A DNA stretch of 64,000 nucleotides, taken from NCBI GenBank assembly GCA_025558075.1, contig JAHLKF010000005.1, forward strand, positions 1-64,000. The letters are read 5' to 3'. Below the pieces are notes generated by a model. That model was not told the DNA's origin. It did no database searches and saw nothing but the letters and a program-made list of their open reading frames with translations. Source of the DNA: Gaertneriomyces semiglobifer. Its lineage: Eukaryota > Chytridiomycota > Chytridiomycetes > Spizellomycetales > Spizellomycetaceae. Positions 9,320 to 19,380 of this stretch are shown here, one piece after another (the first letter of the stretch is position 1; each line of letters opens with the position of its first letter). A program made the position numbers and the translations under genes.

Positions 9320-10810
9320 TCATTCTTGGGCGTCTGCTTTTCGCTTCTTACTCGCCCGAATACATCCACCTTTCCGGGCGTCCGCGTAGGGAAATTCCTT
9401 GGCCAGATTTGAAGTAGTCATTGTATGCCGCCGGTCCGATCGTACGTTCTGCCATAAGTTAGCCTTCCCGCGCGATACGGCGTCAACCATCTTGCTCAAA
9501 CTGGTCAGAGATGCTTTGAGGCGGATCAGACTGTGCAGGGTGTCACTTAGCATCGGGAGGTGGCTCTTCTGTCGCAGTAGGGCTATCCGCTTTAATGATC
9601 CAAGCCAATAAAACCCCCGGCATTGCCAGCGCACACCATAGAGGTACATCGAATAGTCCAAGGCATGCAGCTTAAACAGTGTCAAAGCACCGAATAGCTC
9701 ACTCTCCACCCCGTGGTTCTTCACTCCAAAGGAGTAAATGATGTCCCTCAAAGACGTCAATCTTATCGCTATGACACTTTGTCCAACCGGGTGGTGGAAT
9801 CCCTCCGTTGCGCAGTTGCGCAGGTAAATCAATCCCTCCAGATATGATTCTGTCTCGGCCAAGGTCAGCCGGAGATCGCATTTTTGTCCTTTAGGGTTAG
9901 TGGTTCTCGTTGATGTTGCGGCTATGATTCCGTGCTAACGAACTACCCACAGACTGGAGTTTCCCTGGACTATCTTCCACGTATTCGACTCTCCGGATAG
10001 AACTTCTTCATCACCATGGAAAGACACTCATCCATTGTTTTGCCGGCAGGAAAGATCACTTCTGATAACCCTTCAGGATACCGTTCAAAAATCCGTCGCA
10101 GACGATTTGCCTTGCTATCTTTGAAACGAAGGAGTTCCATATCGTCTAAAATATCGCTTGATGATTTTGACAACTCGAGTTTTTCAATCTCAGAGGTAAA
10201 TTTTTTTAACAGCGTACAGTCAACTTCATCAACGTGACATCGCTCTTGTAATCGTCCTGCATCTCCCTAATCTCGTCCTTAGTAAAAGATTCCGAAAGAA
10301 CGCGGTCGTTTCCAGGGACATCCACAAACCCCACCAGAGAAGGGTAGATGCTTGCTTCTTGGCCGGAATGTTCATGCGCGCGAGATCTACAGTTGCTGCC
10401 ACGTCCTTCCCAATCGACCGGATCCAGCGATCGTCAGTCTTTGTAAGAATTGGTGGACACTTTTGTCCATTCAAGGCCAACTGAGACCCAGGGTCATAAT
10501 GATTGTCAAAAGGTTCCAGTTCATCAGCGTACGTGTCGTCATTAAGAGTCTCCAACGAATCCTGCCAGGTTTTGAATTTTCCAATTGTGTCCACGTCCTC
10601 TGAGAGGTTCTCATCTCCATTGACGCTAGGCGTAAAGGAGCTAACACTAGTACAAGTGAAGGATTGATAGCAATCGTTGTCATTCGCATCATTGAGCGCC
10701 TCTACAAAGCCGTCAGCCTGATTTTTTCGGCCAAAACAAGCAGCTTCATCTTCTTCCGAGAAGCGTTGGTGACTTGTTCCGCAGCGTCCCCATTGTTGAA
10801 AAACGTCCAT
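9320..10810 (-). pseudogene. Lineage-specific multi-exon gene, probably broken
   Basis: Function not recognised. From ATG 10810 the minus strand encodes an acidic region (EDEAACFGRKNQADGFVEAL..., DRWIRSIGKDVAATVDLARMNIP). Coding potential then switches frame near 10,340 (SIYPSLVGFVDVPGNDRVL, SFTKDEIREMQDDYKSDVTL) and again near 10,210 (KKFTSEIEKLELSKSSSDIL, LRRIFERYPEGLSEVIFPAG). A convincing intron (9889-9980, with CTAAC before the acceptor) joins this to the last exon (9320-9888), which has well-formed sequence (RLTLAETESYLEGLIYLRN, VIAIRLTSLRDIIYSFGV, KLHALDYSMYLYGVR) and a basic KKRK tail. The two switches fit no GT-AG intron, so I read them as frameshifts. If introns were missed the gene could still be intact. 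Confidence 0.6.
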
Positions 10811-11932
10811 AGAGTGGTCCAAGCAGCCTTTCGTTTCTACAGATGCGGGGACGGGGTAAAAAGAACATATACCAAAACGTCAGCTTCATACTCTTTGCAT
10901 GACAATAGCGCTGGAATGCATGTTCCTTCGCGGCAGGCTACGACATGACGTGGTCATTCTGCCATCACCCATCAGTGGCAGTCACGCCATCAAATGCCAA
11001 CTACTGACAAATGTGGGATCAGCACCAAACAGCATTGCAGACCCTCGAATGCGTCGCGAATCTCGACAACAGTCGACACGGATATATACATATATACAGT
11101 CGGCGTTGGGCATCTTGTGATGAAGGTCACGTAAACTACACTATCAAAGCCCGTTGCTGCATTGTCCAGTCGCGTTCGTGGGACGTCCCCACCATGACCA
11201 CCATGACTTATAAGACGATCTCGGACATCTATTTTTCTCAGACCGACTCGCCGGAAAGCGCAAGCTGGTTACAATTTCCGGCGGACTCATTGGGGGTGCA
11301 AGATGTTTCACGAGAATCTGTTGATGACCGGTGGTCGCGTTACATTTGGCACAAGAACGCGGGCGACTGACGGTAAATTACTTTGGGCGCTCGAAGATCA
11401 TCAGCTCAACCCCGCGTCTCGCAGTGTATACATAACCGGCTCTACCTCTGCCCATCCACTCAGCGCACGAGTCCTCAGATGCGTATGAAGGCGGTCTAGG
11501 TGCGACCTTGCCAATATAAAGCTTTTGACCGTGAATGCGTAGCGTTCGACAGCCTGCACGATGCTCTGCCGCGATCTGAGGAGTGCGAAAGCATAGTGCC
11601 CAACATTTTGAATCCCGACGCGTGCTGGATCCCGTGTACCAAGAGCACGTGATAAATCCTGTCAGGTCGGGTAACCAGCATGTGCATCATGTGTAGGGGT
11701 GTCAATCGGCTTGCCCAAAAGTCGAGCCGGCTTAGCCAACCTGGCTTAGCCATGGCTCCCCAGAAATTTCGAGCCACGAGCCATGGCACCCGCGAAGGGG
11801 CCACCCCGATTGCCGATGGTGCAATCGGCGCCAAGAGCTACTCAAACATCCACTTGTCGTCGGGACGGACACGTGAATGTCTGAGTAGCCCTCCCCCTTT
11901 CCCGCCTGGGGTCACTTGGACGGGACGCCATC
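10811..11932. other. No gene supported
   Basis: Only short frames with no recognisable motif. Contains scattered short AT runs (atatatacatatatac near 11,082) and cggctt/agcc half-repeats at 11,705-11,755. May hold the promoter of the minus-strand gene ending at 9,320. Confidence 0.4.
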
Positions 11933-12080
11933 CGTGCCCAGACTGGGGACCAGGGTGCCCGCCGTGCCCAAGTCGGGGACTACGGCGTCGCCGGCAGTGC
12001 CCAAGAGGGTGACCGTGGTGTCGCCCGCAGTGCCCGAGTGGGCGACCGTGGTGTCGCCTGCGGTGCCCAAGTCGGCGACT
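11933..12080. repeat. 33-bp GC-rich minisatellite (about 4.5 degenerate units)
   Basis: Units built on gtgcccaagtcggcgaccg followed by tggtgtcgcc(t/c)gc. The length of 33 bp keeps a reading frame (SPAVPK-x-x-T-V-V), but no start or stop context suggests a gene. It lies directly downstream of the stop codon of the minus-strand gene at 12,177. Confidence 0.75.
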
Positions 12081-12176
12081 AGTCCAAGACAATTGATGAA
12101 TATTACACTGTATTACACCGCCGGACGGCATCAGCCGGCTACGCGGCGGCGGCGGCGCTGCATCCGATCACATGTA

Positions 12177-13175
12177 TCATATCGTATGTACCGTATCATC
12201 ATCTTCAGATTCTTCCACATTCCCTGCGGTTTCCAGGAAGAAGTTCTCCACCTCGGCGTCCAATCGTGATTCTGTCGTGGTTCTGGTCGTAGCTTCAAAT
12301 CCGGGCAAACTGTCGAATGCCTCCGACAATGAGCTTTCGCTGAGGTTTTCCACACACCCATACGGTGTTGTGCTCGGAGACGCGGCAGTAGCGGCAATTA
12401 GGACGAAGGATAAATGGCGTAAAACCGTCGCTTCGTCAGAGAAGACTGCGGACTGCCAGATAGAACCATCATTGTCGATACGCGCGAAGATCCAGAAGGC
12501 TCCGTTTGTAATAAAACCAAAAACGCCGGGGTTCGTCTTTTTTGCACGCTGTCGCGCTCGAAAAACCATCGCCATGTACCCGAACAGTTGGAGTACTCTA
12601 CGTCCCCCAAAGGGTTCATACTGATTTTTCGCCACGCCAATCAGGAAAATATTATGCACATACTCTTCTTGTCCGTCGGCGTAGGCAAACACATTGTCCA
12701 TAGATCCAGAGAGCGTTGCCTGCGTTTCGGGGTTGTGCTGCCTGATAGAAAGCTCCCCGAAAAAAACCAATGACGACCGCAAGCCCTCTTTTTCGGCAAC
12801 CTCTGCAGCTTCCAGGATATAGCCGTCCACGAGAGACCGTGTCAATGCCTCCTTTTCAGGTGTAAACCATTTGTTAACTCTACATACGTGTTCGGTGAAG
12901 GCGTTCGAGGGTGTCAAAGATGGCAAAGCATTGTCGGCACCGAGGTCCCAGTTCGAGTAGCCGAAACGTTGATTTTTGGTGAAATCAAGGGCAGTTACTT
13001 TCAGAATCTGTGCGGCTGTTGCGGAGGCCACTTCGAAGGTGCTGGGTTTATCGAGCTCCAGAAATTCAAGAATGGTTCGCAATTCCGGTATCTCCAATAA
13101 CCGAGCACGTCGTTCCTCAGACCAGCCCTTTGCGAATTCCCGAACCTTTGCGTGTCGCTTTCCAGTAGCCGACAT
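12177..13175 (-). CDS. PD-(D/E)XK nuclease-superfamily-like protein, probably active-site deficient
   Basis: 332 aa, single exon, ATG at 13175 (MSATGKRHAK). The C-terminal two thirds follow the layout of a large fungal restriction-endonuclease-like family: GELSIRQ... LSGSMDNVFAY (the D of PD), then a hydrophobic strand FLIGVAKNQ where the family has a VVEAK-type ExK motif, then VLQLFGYMAMV, a GVFGFITNGAFWIFARID strand and a variable acidic tail (EESEDDDTVHTI). Here the Glu of ExK aligns with Val, which would remove a metal ligand. The family is often found as lineage-expanded genes and in Crinkler-like effectors. No Crinkler N-terminus is present here. Assignment is by motif layout only. Confidence 0.6.
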   Translation of the reverse strand: MSATGKRHAKVREFAKGWSEERRARLLEIPELRTILEFLELDKPSTFEVASATAAQILKVTALDFTKNQRFGYSNWDLGADNALPSLTPSNAFTEHVCRVNKWFTPEKEALTRSLVDGYILEAAEVAEKEGLRSSLVFFGELSIRQHNPETQATLSGSMDNVFAYADGQEEYVHNIFLIGVAKNQYEPFGGRRVLQLFGYMAMVFRARQRAKKTNPGVFGFITNGAFWIFARIDNDGSIWQSAVFSDEATVLRHLSFVLIAATAASPSTTPYGCVENLSESSLSEAFDSLPGFEATTRTTTESRLDAEVENFFLETAGNVEESEDDDTVHTI

Positions 13176-14241
13176 TATGCGTTTGAGAGCAGAAGTCAGG
13201 GGGGGATTGACAGCAGAGGGACAAAGAGAGGGCAAGTGACGGTGACGTCCATGCCGGAACGAATCTCGTAGGTTTTCAGTTGGTTTGCCGTCAGTCTGAA
13301 CCACTACTAGTCCGCAGACTGTGAGCCGTCGGATTCTTCGCAGTCGGTGAGCAGCAGGATGTCGTCTCCGGCCGCAGTCATGTTTTCGACAGCTAAAGCC
13401 AAAAAACACTCTCCTGTAAACGAACCTGTGGGGTGCATACACATTTGGCCATGCTTATGTAAAGACGCGCGTCAGGGTCTTCCTAAATACAAATAGGTGC
13501 TGTGGCACATTTCCTACCTGCTGACAGCATAGGCGAACTGTGAGGGGACTCATGTTCCCAACCCTCACAGCTCAAGATCAACGTGCTGAAGCTGGCCCAC
13601 AATCGCTTGGGTGCCTGGTGACCGGAAGCACGAATCATAAGACCTAGTCATCTCGCGGAAGATTGGCAATGCCCGTTGGGGATCCGAACGCATAACTGCA
13701 CGACTCAACGCAGCTGTACATGTAGGAAACGCTAGTAAAATGGTTAATTCGTAGCAATGAATGCCCGCTGACCCTCACACCAACAACTGGTCGCACAGCA
13801 ATTTCATTACTTGTTTCTTGCGTGCGGTACTCTGCTCGACTTCTACCTCTCCGCGATAGCCTTCGATTTTTTCCTCGAGGCCCAACCCTCCACGGACGCG
13901 CCTGCGTCTCTTTCACATCTGTCCAGTAAGCATTCCCATCTCAGCCGAACCAAAACCAGAGGAAATGGAATCAGAAATGATAGACAAAGCCGCAAATGAC
14001 CTTGTACGGCCGGGGCGAAAGTAACAGTGGTGGTGAGGGTGGCGGTGGTTACCCAGTCTTGGGGTACATATCGAGAATGACGTTTCCTGGACTTGATGGG
14101 GGATGTGGTTGAGAAGGGTGATGAGTGGAAACACTGGAATATGCGATATTGACAATCTGTGGATATCCGGGGTAAATGAGGAAAATTTTGATTGTACTGG
14201 AGTGTATTGAACTAACGAAGTTCTACATGAATTTTTACATA
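13176..14241. other. Intergenic, no gene supported
   Basis: Upstream region of the gene starting at 13,175 and 3' flank of the Cys/His-repeat gene. Only short frames without motifs. Confidence 0.45.
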
Positions 14242-14928
14242 CTAAAAGGTCACGAAGGACGCCACAACGCCGGCAGCAACGGCGATCAAGGAACCCCCGG
14301 CAGCCATTGTGGGGGGCGCACGAGAAATGGGAGCACCTGGAGCGTGGTCATGATCTTCTTCAAAGTGGCAGTGATCGTCGTGGCAGGCCTTGCAAGTAGC
14401 GTGGCTGGCGGCAGCAGGGTCCTGGCAAACAGTTAGGACTAGGGCTTCGTGTTTGCAGGCGGGGTCGGCGGCACAGGCAGGTGCTTCAGCGCATGCTGGC
14501 ACAGTGGCGTGAGCAGTGCAGAGAGCGCTCAAGGCCTGAGCGGCAGGTGATTGAGTGGGAGTGCCGGTGGGAGTGGCGCGGCCGGTGCTAGACGCCGTTG
14601 TCGAAGTAGTGGGAGCAGCCATTGTTGAAGTGTGGTCGTGGTCGTCGTGGTCGTCGTGACCAACAGGACTGAAATGACAGTGGTCGCCGTGACATAACTT
14701 GCAAAACTCGTGGGCAGCGGCGGCCGAGTCGGCGCAAACGGTCAGGACGATTTGCTCGGCATCGCAGGACGGGTTGCTTGCGCAGGCGGTTGCATCGGCG
14801 CAAGCAGGCACCGACGAATGGGCCTTGCAGATAGCGTCGAGGGCGGCCTTGGGCGTGGGCTCAGGGGCGGCGGTGACCGACGTGACGGCAACCGCGGCGG
14901 CAGCTACAACGATGCTAGAAAATTGCAT
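14242..14928 (-). CDS. Secreted, GPI-anchor-type protein with two Cys/His (metal-binding-like) repeats
   Basis: 228 aa, ATG at 14928. A signal peptide (MQFSSIVVAAAAVAV...AAPEP) is followed by two copies of a ~65-residue module. The first runs ALDAICKAHSSVPACADATAC... to CKLCHGDHCHF. The second runs ALSALCTAHATVPACAEAPAC... to CKACHDDHCHF. Eight Cys positions are conserved, and each module ends in CxxCHxDHCHF plus a His/Asp-rich stretch (HDDHDDHDH, EEDHDHAPG). A Thr/Ser-rich linker separates them. The C-terminus (SLIAVAAGVVASFVTF) is a typical GPI-attachment hydrophobic tail. Probably a cell-wall or surface protein that could bind Cu/Zn. The metal role is inference from the His/Cys motif. TATAAAAG lies 93 bp upstream. 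Confidence 0.85.
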   Translation of the reverse strand: MQFSSIVVAAAAVAVTSVTAAPEPTPKAALDAICKAHSSVPACADATACASNPSCDAEQIVLTVCADSAAAAHEFCKLCHGDHCHFSPVGHDDHDDHDHTSTMAAPTTSTTASSTGRATPTGTPTQSPAAQALSALCTAHATVPACAEAPACAADPACKHEALVLTVCQDPAAASHATCKACHDDHCHFEEDHDHAPGAPISRAPPTMAAGGSLIAVAAGVVASFVTF

Positions 14929-15020
14929 GATGAGAGTGTAAGACAAGAAAGAGGCGAACTTGAAAGCTGGGAGTCTCAGGCGGTGGTGATAAAGCTGGGT
15001 TGGAGGAGTCCGACACTGGT

Positions 15021-15028
15021 CTTTTATA
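15021..15028 (-). promoter_or_regulatory. TATA box of the Cys/His-repeat gene
   Basis: TATAAAAG on the minus strand, about 93 bp upstream of ATG 14928. Position and sequence are typical of a strongly regulated fungal promoter. Confidence 0.6.
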
Positions 15029-15263
15029 CCCCGCTGAGAACCCCTTGGGTATCAGGAGGAAGAGGGGGGGACTGGGGAGTGCCCCTCTATCTCTGCATGA
15101 CGATTTTTGTCTTTTTCTTTTTCCACGTGCAGCTTTGCAGAAATCTCTTTCCGGGGAGGGCCTCGTTCAACAAATTCCCGCTACGTTGTGTAATATAAAA
15201 TTGTAGTCTAGGATATCTATCTGGACGTTACCCAAAACCCGGAAGCTGCGCGATGATTGGATG

Positions 15264-15490
15264 GTAACCCCGAAGGTACACGGATGATCGCACCATCTGA
15301 CTCAGATTGTGTACCTTCGTGGTCACCAACATAAGGGATTCGTGATAACCCGCGAGGTCCTCACTTAAACTTAAACTTACACTTAAACATTTGCGTTGCA
15401 ACAACGCGTACCTTCAAGGTCATTGATATGGGACATCTTCCATGATGACCCTCAAGGTCCTCGCATTTGCAACAACGCGTACCTCCAAGG
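15264..15490. repeat. Cluster of GTACCTTCAAGGTCA-type repeats in both orientations
   Basis: Six related motifs: cgaaggtacac (15,271), gtaccttcgtggtcacc (15,311), gaggtcctc (15,353), gcgtaccttcaaggtca (about 15,407), gaccctcaaggtcctc (about 15,446) and gcgtacctccaaggttca (about 15,478). The first pair forms an imperfect inverted repeat. The phrase gcaacaacgcgtacct is directly repeated 70 bp apart. A (cttaaa)n-like stretch sits between. Confidence 0.6.
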
Positions 15491-16129
15491 TTCACCAAGG
15501 AATTCATGACTTGTTGGTCTCGCCAGGATCAGGTTCTTGTGAGAGGAAGAGTGACTGCCAGACAAACACAGCGGCGACAAAAACTGCTGCTGTTGATAAT
15601 TTGTACAACGTGGACTGAGAAGTGGAGTCTCATCAAGCTACACAGGCCTTTTTGTCGTCTCTCCGTCGCTCCAAGCGATGTCACTCCATACAAACGATCG
15701 ATCCTACATGCACATGGTTCACTTAGGACTCTAAATCAGGAGCAGTCTGAAGTCGATGCATAACATATATGCAAGGACGGGGTTGAGCGGCTTGAAGGAG
15801 CCCATGATCCCGCTAAAAGCATTCGAAGTTCAAACAATTTTATGACCAGCTGAAAGTGCCCTGAGGTGGTCATGCCCGCTCTAGGGCACCGCTGCCTGCC
15901 GTTTACACATACGTACCGCTGTTATCTACTCTCATTGCTGCTGTATACGTAGTTGTGCCAAGCTGTTCTGTGTGTTGTCAATAGACTGTCGGTAAACCCC
16001 AATCAGTACTGCGCCGGTTCAATCGTCGTGTGGTCGGGACTTTCGACAATGCCGTACGATTCATTGATTCAGTAAGGGCGGCAGATCACCCCCCACAGGA
16101 TCTAAGTGCAAAAATAGTAGATGCCGACA
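15491..16129. other. No gene supported
   Basis: Short unsupported frames only. Confidence 0.4.
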
Positions 16130-16187
16130 CAAAGTGTCTAGGGCTCGAACTTCGCTCTCTCTTCGAGGTTCAGCCCTAGACACTTTG
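16130..16187. repeat. Palindrome downstream of the six-exon orphan gene
   Basis: Perfect 16-bp arms CAAAGTGTCTAGGGCT (16130-16145) and its complement (16172-16187), with partial pairing continuing inward (cgaac/gttc). It starts 27 bp past the minus-strand stop at 16,214, so it falls in the 3' UTR or terminator region. Confidence 0.8.
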
Positions 16188-16213
16188 AGTATAGTAGCAC
16201 CCACGCGATCACA

Positions 16214-17790
16214 TCAACTGAAGGTCTTTTTCTTGAGCATGTCAGGTATCGTCGCCTCAGCCTCCAGCCACAACTCGTGTACATCAAACGGTTTGACGTA
16301 GTACTCCGGCAGTGACTTGATGCTGCGAAATGTACCCACATGGTTAACACTGGCTGAAGGCGTTGAAAAAACACGATGTTCCGATACCTTTGGTGTAGCA
16401 AGGACATTGCCTCATCGAAGCCCTCGTCCGAATCAGTGGATTCAGCAATGGTCTTGGCCTGAAATGCAAGTGCCGCGACCCGATCCCATTTCGACGTGCT
16501 AACTTTCCGGTCACCAAATGCTTTCTTAAGACTCTCCGGTTCAACGCGCCGGCGCTTTGTGCTTGATGAACCCTCGGCGGACTTTTGAGCAGGAACATAG
16601 TTACTCATAGCCTCGAGCTCAGCGGTGATTTTACCCAACTGCCAGCATATTATAAGTAACGGGAAAGGCGAGACAGTGCAAACGCTTACCGTCGCTTTGC
16701 TTCGCCTTTGCATAGATGTGACTGCAGTGGTGTACCCGTGTAACATCATTTGCCACATAAGCCGCACACCCGTCGTCCGGTTTTCCAACATCTGCGTGCG
16801 GTTGTGGGCATCTACGTGGAGCGTTGAGGACATAGTGAATGTGTTGTTGGTGGGATTGTAATTCATAAAGATCCAACCATCCTTGTTAGCCATAAGGCCT
16901 CGTACGAGCTCAGTCGGAGTCTGGTTTGTGACGTTGGTAAATGCCACAGCTAAGATTGCTTAAAATGAGCATCCCATGAAGAAACCGCCAAAAGATGGCC
17001 AGAAGCGCTTGCTTAAATTTGCACAAACCTTCCAACTCGCCCATCAGTCGAGCATAGTTTTCCGTGGCATATCCTTTCCGTTTCATCTCCATGACCACTA
17101 CGACGCAAATTTTGAAAGCGACCCACACAAACTCAACCTGACCATGTGATAGTTCGCCGCGCATAGCCTTTCCTGGCTCGTTGCGCAGAGCTCCGAGAAA
17201 GTGCCGTGCGACTTCAGTGGTCACCTGATGCGACGAGCCAAACCATCATGAACATGATGTATAACCCACAAAATTGCTTGATTCTACAGCAACTTACGGC
17301 GCCAAACCAATGAACGAGCTCGGCTTCCTTCTGGACCTCCCACAAGGCTTTATTTGTCATTTCAACATCCCGCATGCGTTCAAACACGCGATTAACGAAA
17401 GCACGGGACACGTAAGGAACGTCCATTTCCATATGCGGGATGTTGTGTACGGTTTCATATTCAGGCCAAACGGTTCGCACATCCTCCCACGTCAAGTTAC
17501 TGAACGACTGCTTGAATGCGCCTTGTTGAAATCACGGGGAAGAGGGTAAATAAGACATCGGTATAAGCCCAAATTAACCTCTCACCTCGGTATTTTACGA
17601 AGATTTCCGGCGGCACGCGGTACTTCAGTATGAGGCTCATCAGCAACCGCGCGGCGGTGCCATCGTCCGTTGGTGTGCCGGCAATGAAACTGTCAAGAAA
17701 CGCTTCCGACAGCTGCTGCTGAGGCGAGAGCTCTTGAAGAGCATGACGAAGGTCGCTCTCGGTGCGTAGTTCGGTTTCGGATCGGTCCAT
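16214..17790 (-). CDS. Orphan six-exon gene with a basic nuclear-localisation-like motif
   Basis: Exons (minus): 17586-17790, 17298-17521, 17029-17224, 16690-16949, 16388-16638, 16214-16322. All junctions are GT-AG and close in frame to 414 aa. Not recognised. N-terminus MDRSETELRTESDLRHAL, then NLTWEDVRTVWPEYETVH, a charged helical part (FVNRVFERMRDVEMTNKAL), VEFVWVAFKICVVVVMEMKR, a central part with FMNYNPTNNTFTMSSTLHV, a basic TKRRRVEPE motif near residue 300, and the end LPEYYVKPFDVHELWLEAEA. No signal peptide, and one moderately hydrophobic stretch (VWVAFKICVVVV). It looks like a lineage-specific family protein acting inside the cell. Intact splicing argues that it is expressed. Confidence 0.7.
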
Positions 17791-19380
17791 TGGTCGCGTT
17801 TCGTTGCAATGTGTAGAGGCAGAGACGTGGGAGGAGGATATAGGGAACGAAGAATGCGGTATAGCAGAAATGCAGACTGGCAGACTGGCAGTTCAGGTTG
17901 CCCTTTTTAAATTCAATTTTCTCGCCAACCGCGGCGCGCACAATTACTTTATTTATGTCAAGCATGGAACAAAAGTCATCACGCCGAGGGTTGATGAACG
18001 ATTTCAAGAGCCGACATATTATGCGGACCTCTTCCCGCACAAGGCTGTCAAGCTGTGCTTTTCAATGCCCGAGCGGCAGCAGACGTTCTCGACTGGTACG
18101 ACTACGATGACTCTAATACGGTCGGCCCCATGGAACGGGATACAAATGACTCTGCGGATGAGGCAGCAAGTGACTATGAAATGAAATCATCTGGAAGTGT
18201 TGTACGAGACTCGACAGCAACTTGTTCGAGGCGGTGAGCTAAAGACGGTTGTGCTGAGGATGGGGTTTGGAGGTTGAATGTCCTTGGTGAGCCCGAAAAC
18301 CCCTAAAATGGATTCACCTGCTGGCACCTAGCCAGGACCAGCGGAACTTTCTGGATTGGACAAACTCTTGCTTTGGCGTATGTGCGTCACACTTGACTCC
18401 ATCTCAACTTGAGATGGAGTCGGGTGTGAGTCTCACCAGCTCCGTATTAAAGCGGCGGAGTCGATGTGTATACCAGCAGCAGCAGCGGCATCACTCTGCC
18501 ACGTTCGCGTGTGGAGTCTTACATTACCTCCATGGACCCCCCCGGCGAGGGTGAACCCAGCAGTTGCTAACGGCCATCGTCCTTTTCCTTGAACGTTTAG
18601 GCTCTTGGAGTTGTTGTTGCTCTCTGATTGTGAAGGCAACAGAGTGGCGGACATTTATGTTCATACCGAATGTGACAAAAGCAATGTTTCTTCATGTTGT
18701 GAGCTACATTGGCACTGCCCTTAGCCTGAGCTAAAGCAGGGGGAATCTAAAGTTCCTTCACTTCCGTCCGTCCATTCACTTTCTCCTTATGTGATCACCC
18801 CTGCAAAACAAGGCGGCTCCTCGTGCCAAGACTCAACTCTTGAACTGTTCGCAAGATCCTGCGTTTGCGAGTCGGTTGCTCCTTTGCGGCGGTGACCCCG
18901 CAGATGAACTCGTTTCCTGCGAGTTCAAATTCAGTGATATCTAGCGATGCGGTATGCACCTTTCACCGGGCGACAGTGTATATGCACCCTTTTGCTGAAT
19001 TTAACACGCTTTAAATCCGAATCCGACACTGGAGTAGTCACATGACCGTTACCGCCCGCTCCAAGTTCCAACCCGCTAAGGCAATGCTGACAGACGCTTC
19101 TTTGAAGTGAATCTGTTCGAAGGCGATCCAACATTATATATTATATTAGAGGGGCCTGCAACTCTGGCTCCATTTTGTATATGAACTGTGGCTCAATCTA
19201 TCAAAGCCATGGCTGCTCACGGCTGCGACTGGCCTTGTAAGAGTCAAATTTTGCGGCAGCGGCCTAGCCATTTGACAGCCAGCCCTACCGAACCGAACAT
19301 CTTTATGCAGCACCCGCACTTTCGACGAAAAGCCGTTGGCAGCGGTCCATTCTTTTGAGAGGAGCGACCCCGGCTTGACC
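17791..19380. other. Intergenic/accessory, no gene supported
   Basis: Both strands carry short protein-like frames around 17,890-18,240 that conflict with each other and contain no known motif. From 18,430 to 19,380 there is nothing recognisable except a palindrome and AT-rich strings near 19,133. Confidence 0.4.
18387..18429. repeat. Near-perfect palindrome, 1-base loop
   Basis: GACTCCATCTCAA (18395-18407) faces its exact complement (18409-18421) across a single C. After a 2-base gap on each side TCACAC pairs with GTGTGA. The arms are unrelated to the other palindromes in the window. Confidence 0.85.

Noticed and set aside
13660..13720. Possible tRNA-like stretch around ggggatccgaacgcataac
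   Set aside because: No A box, no cloverleaf closure on either strand.
17762..18237. Protein-like frames on both strands upstream of the six-exon gene
   Set aside because: Mutually exclusive, frame-shifted and without motifs. Cannot choose a gene model.
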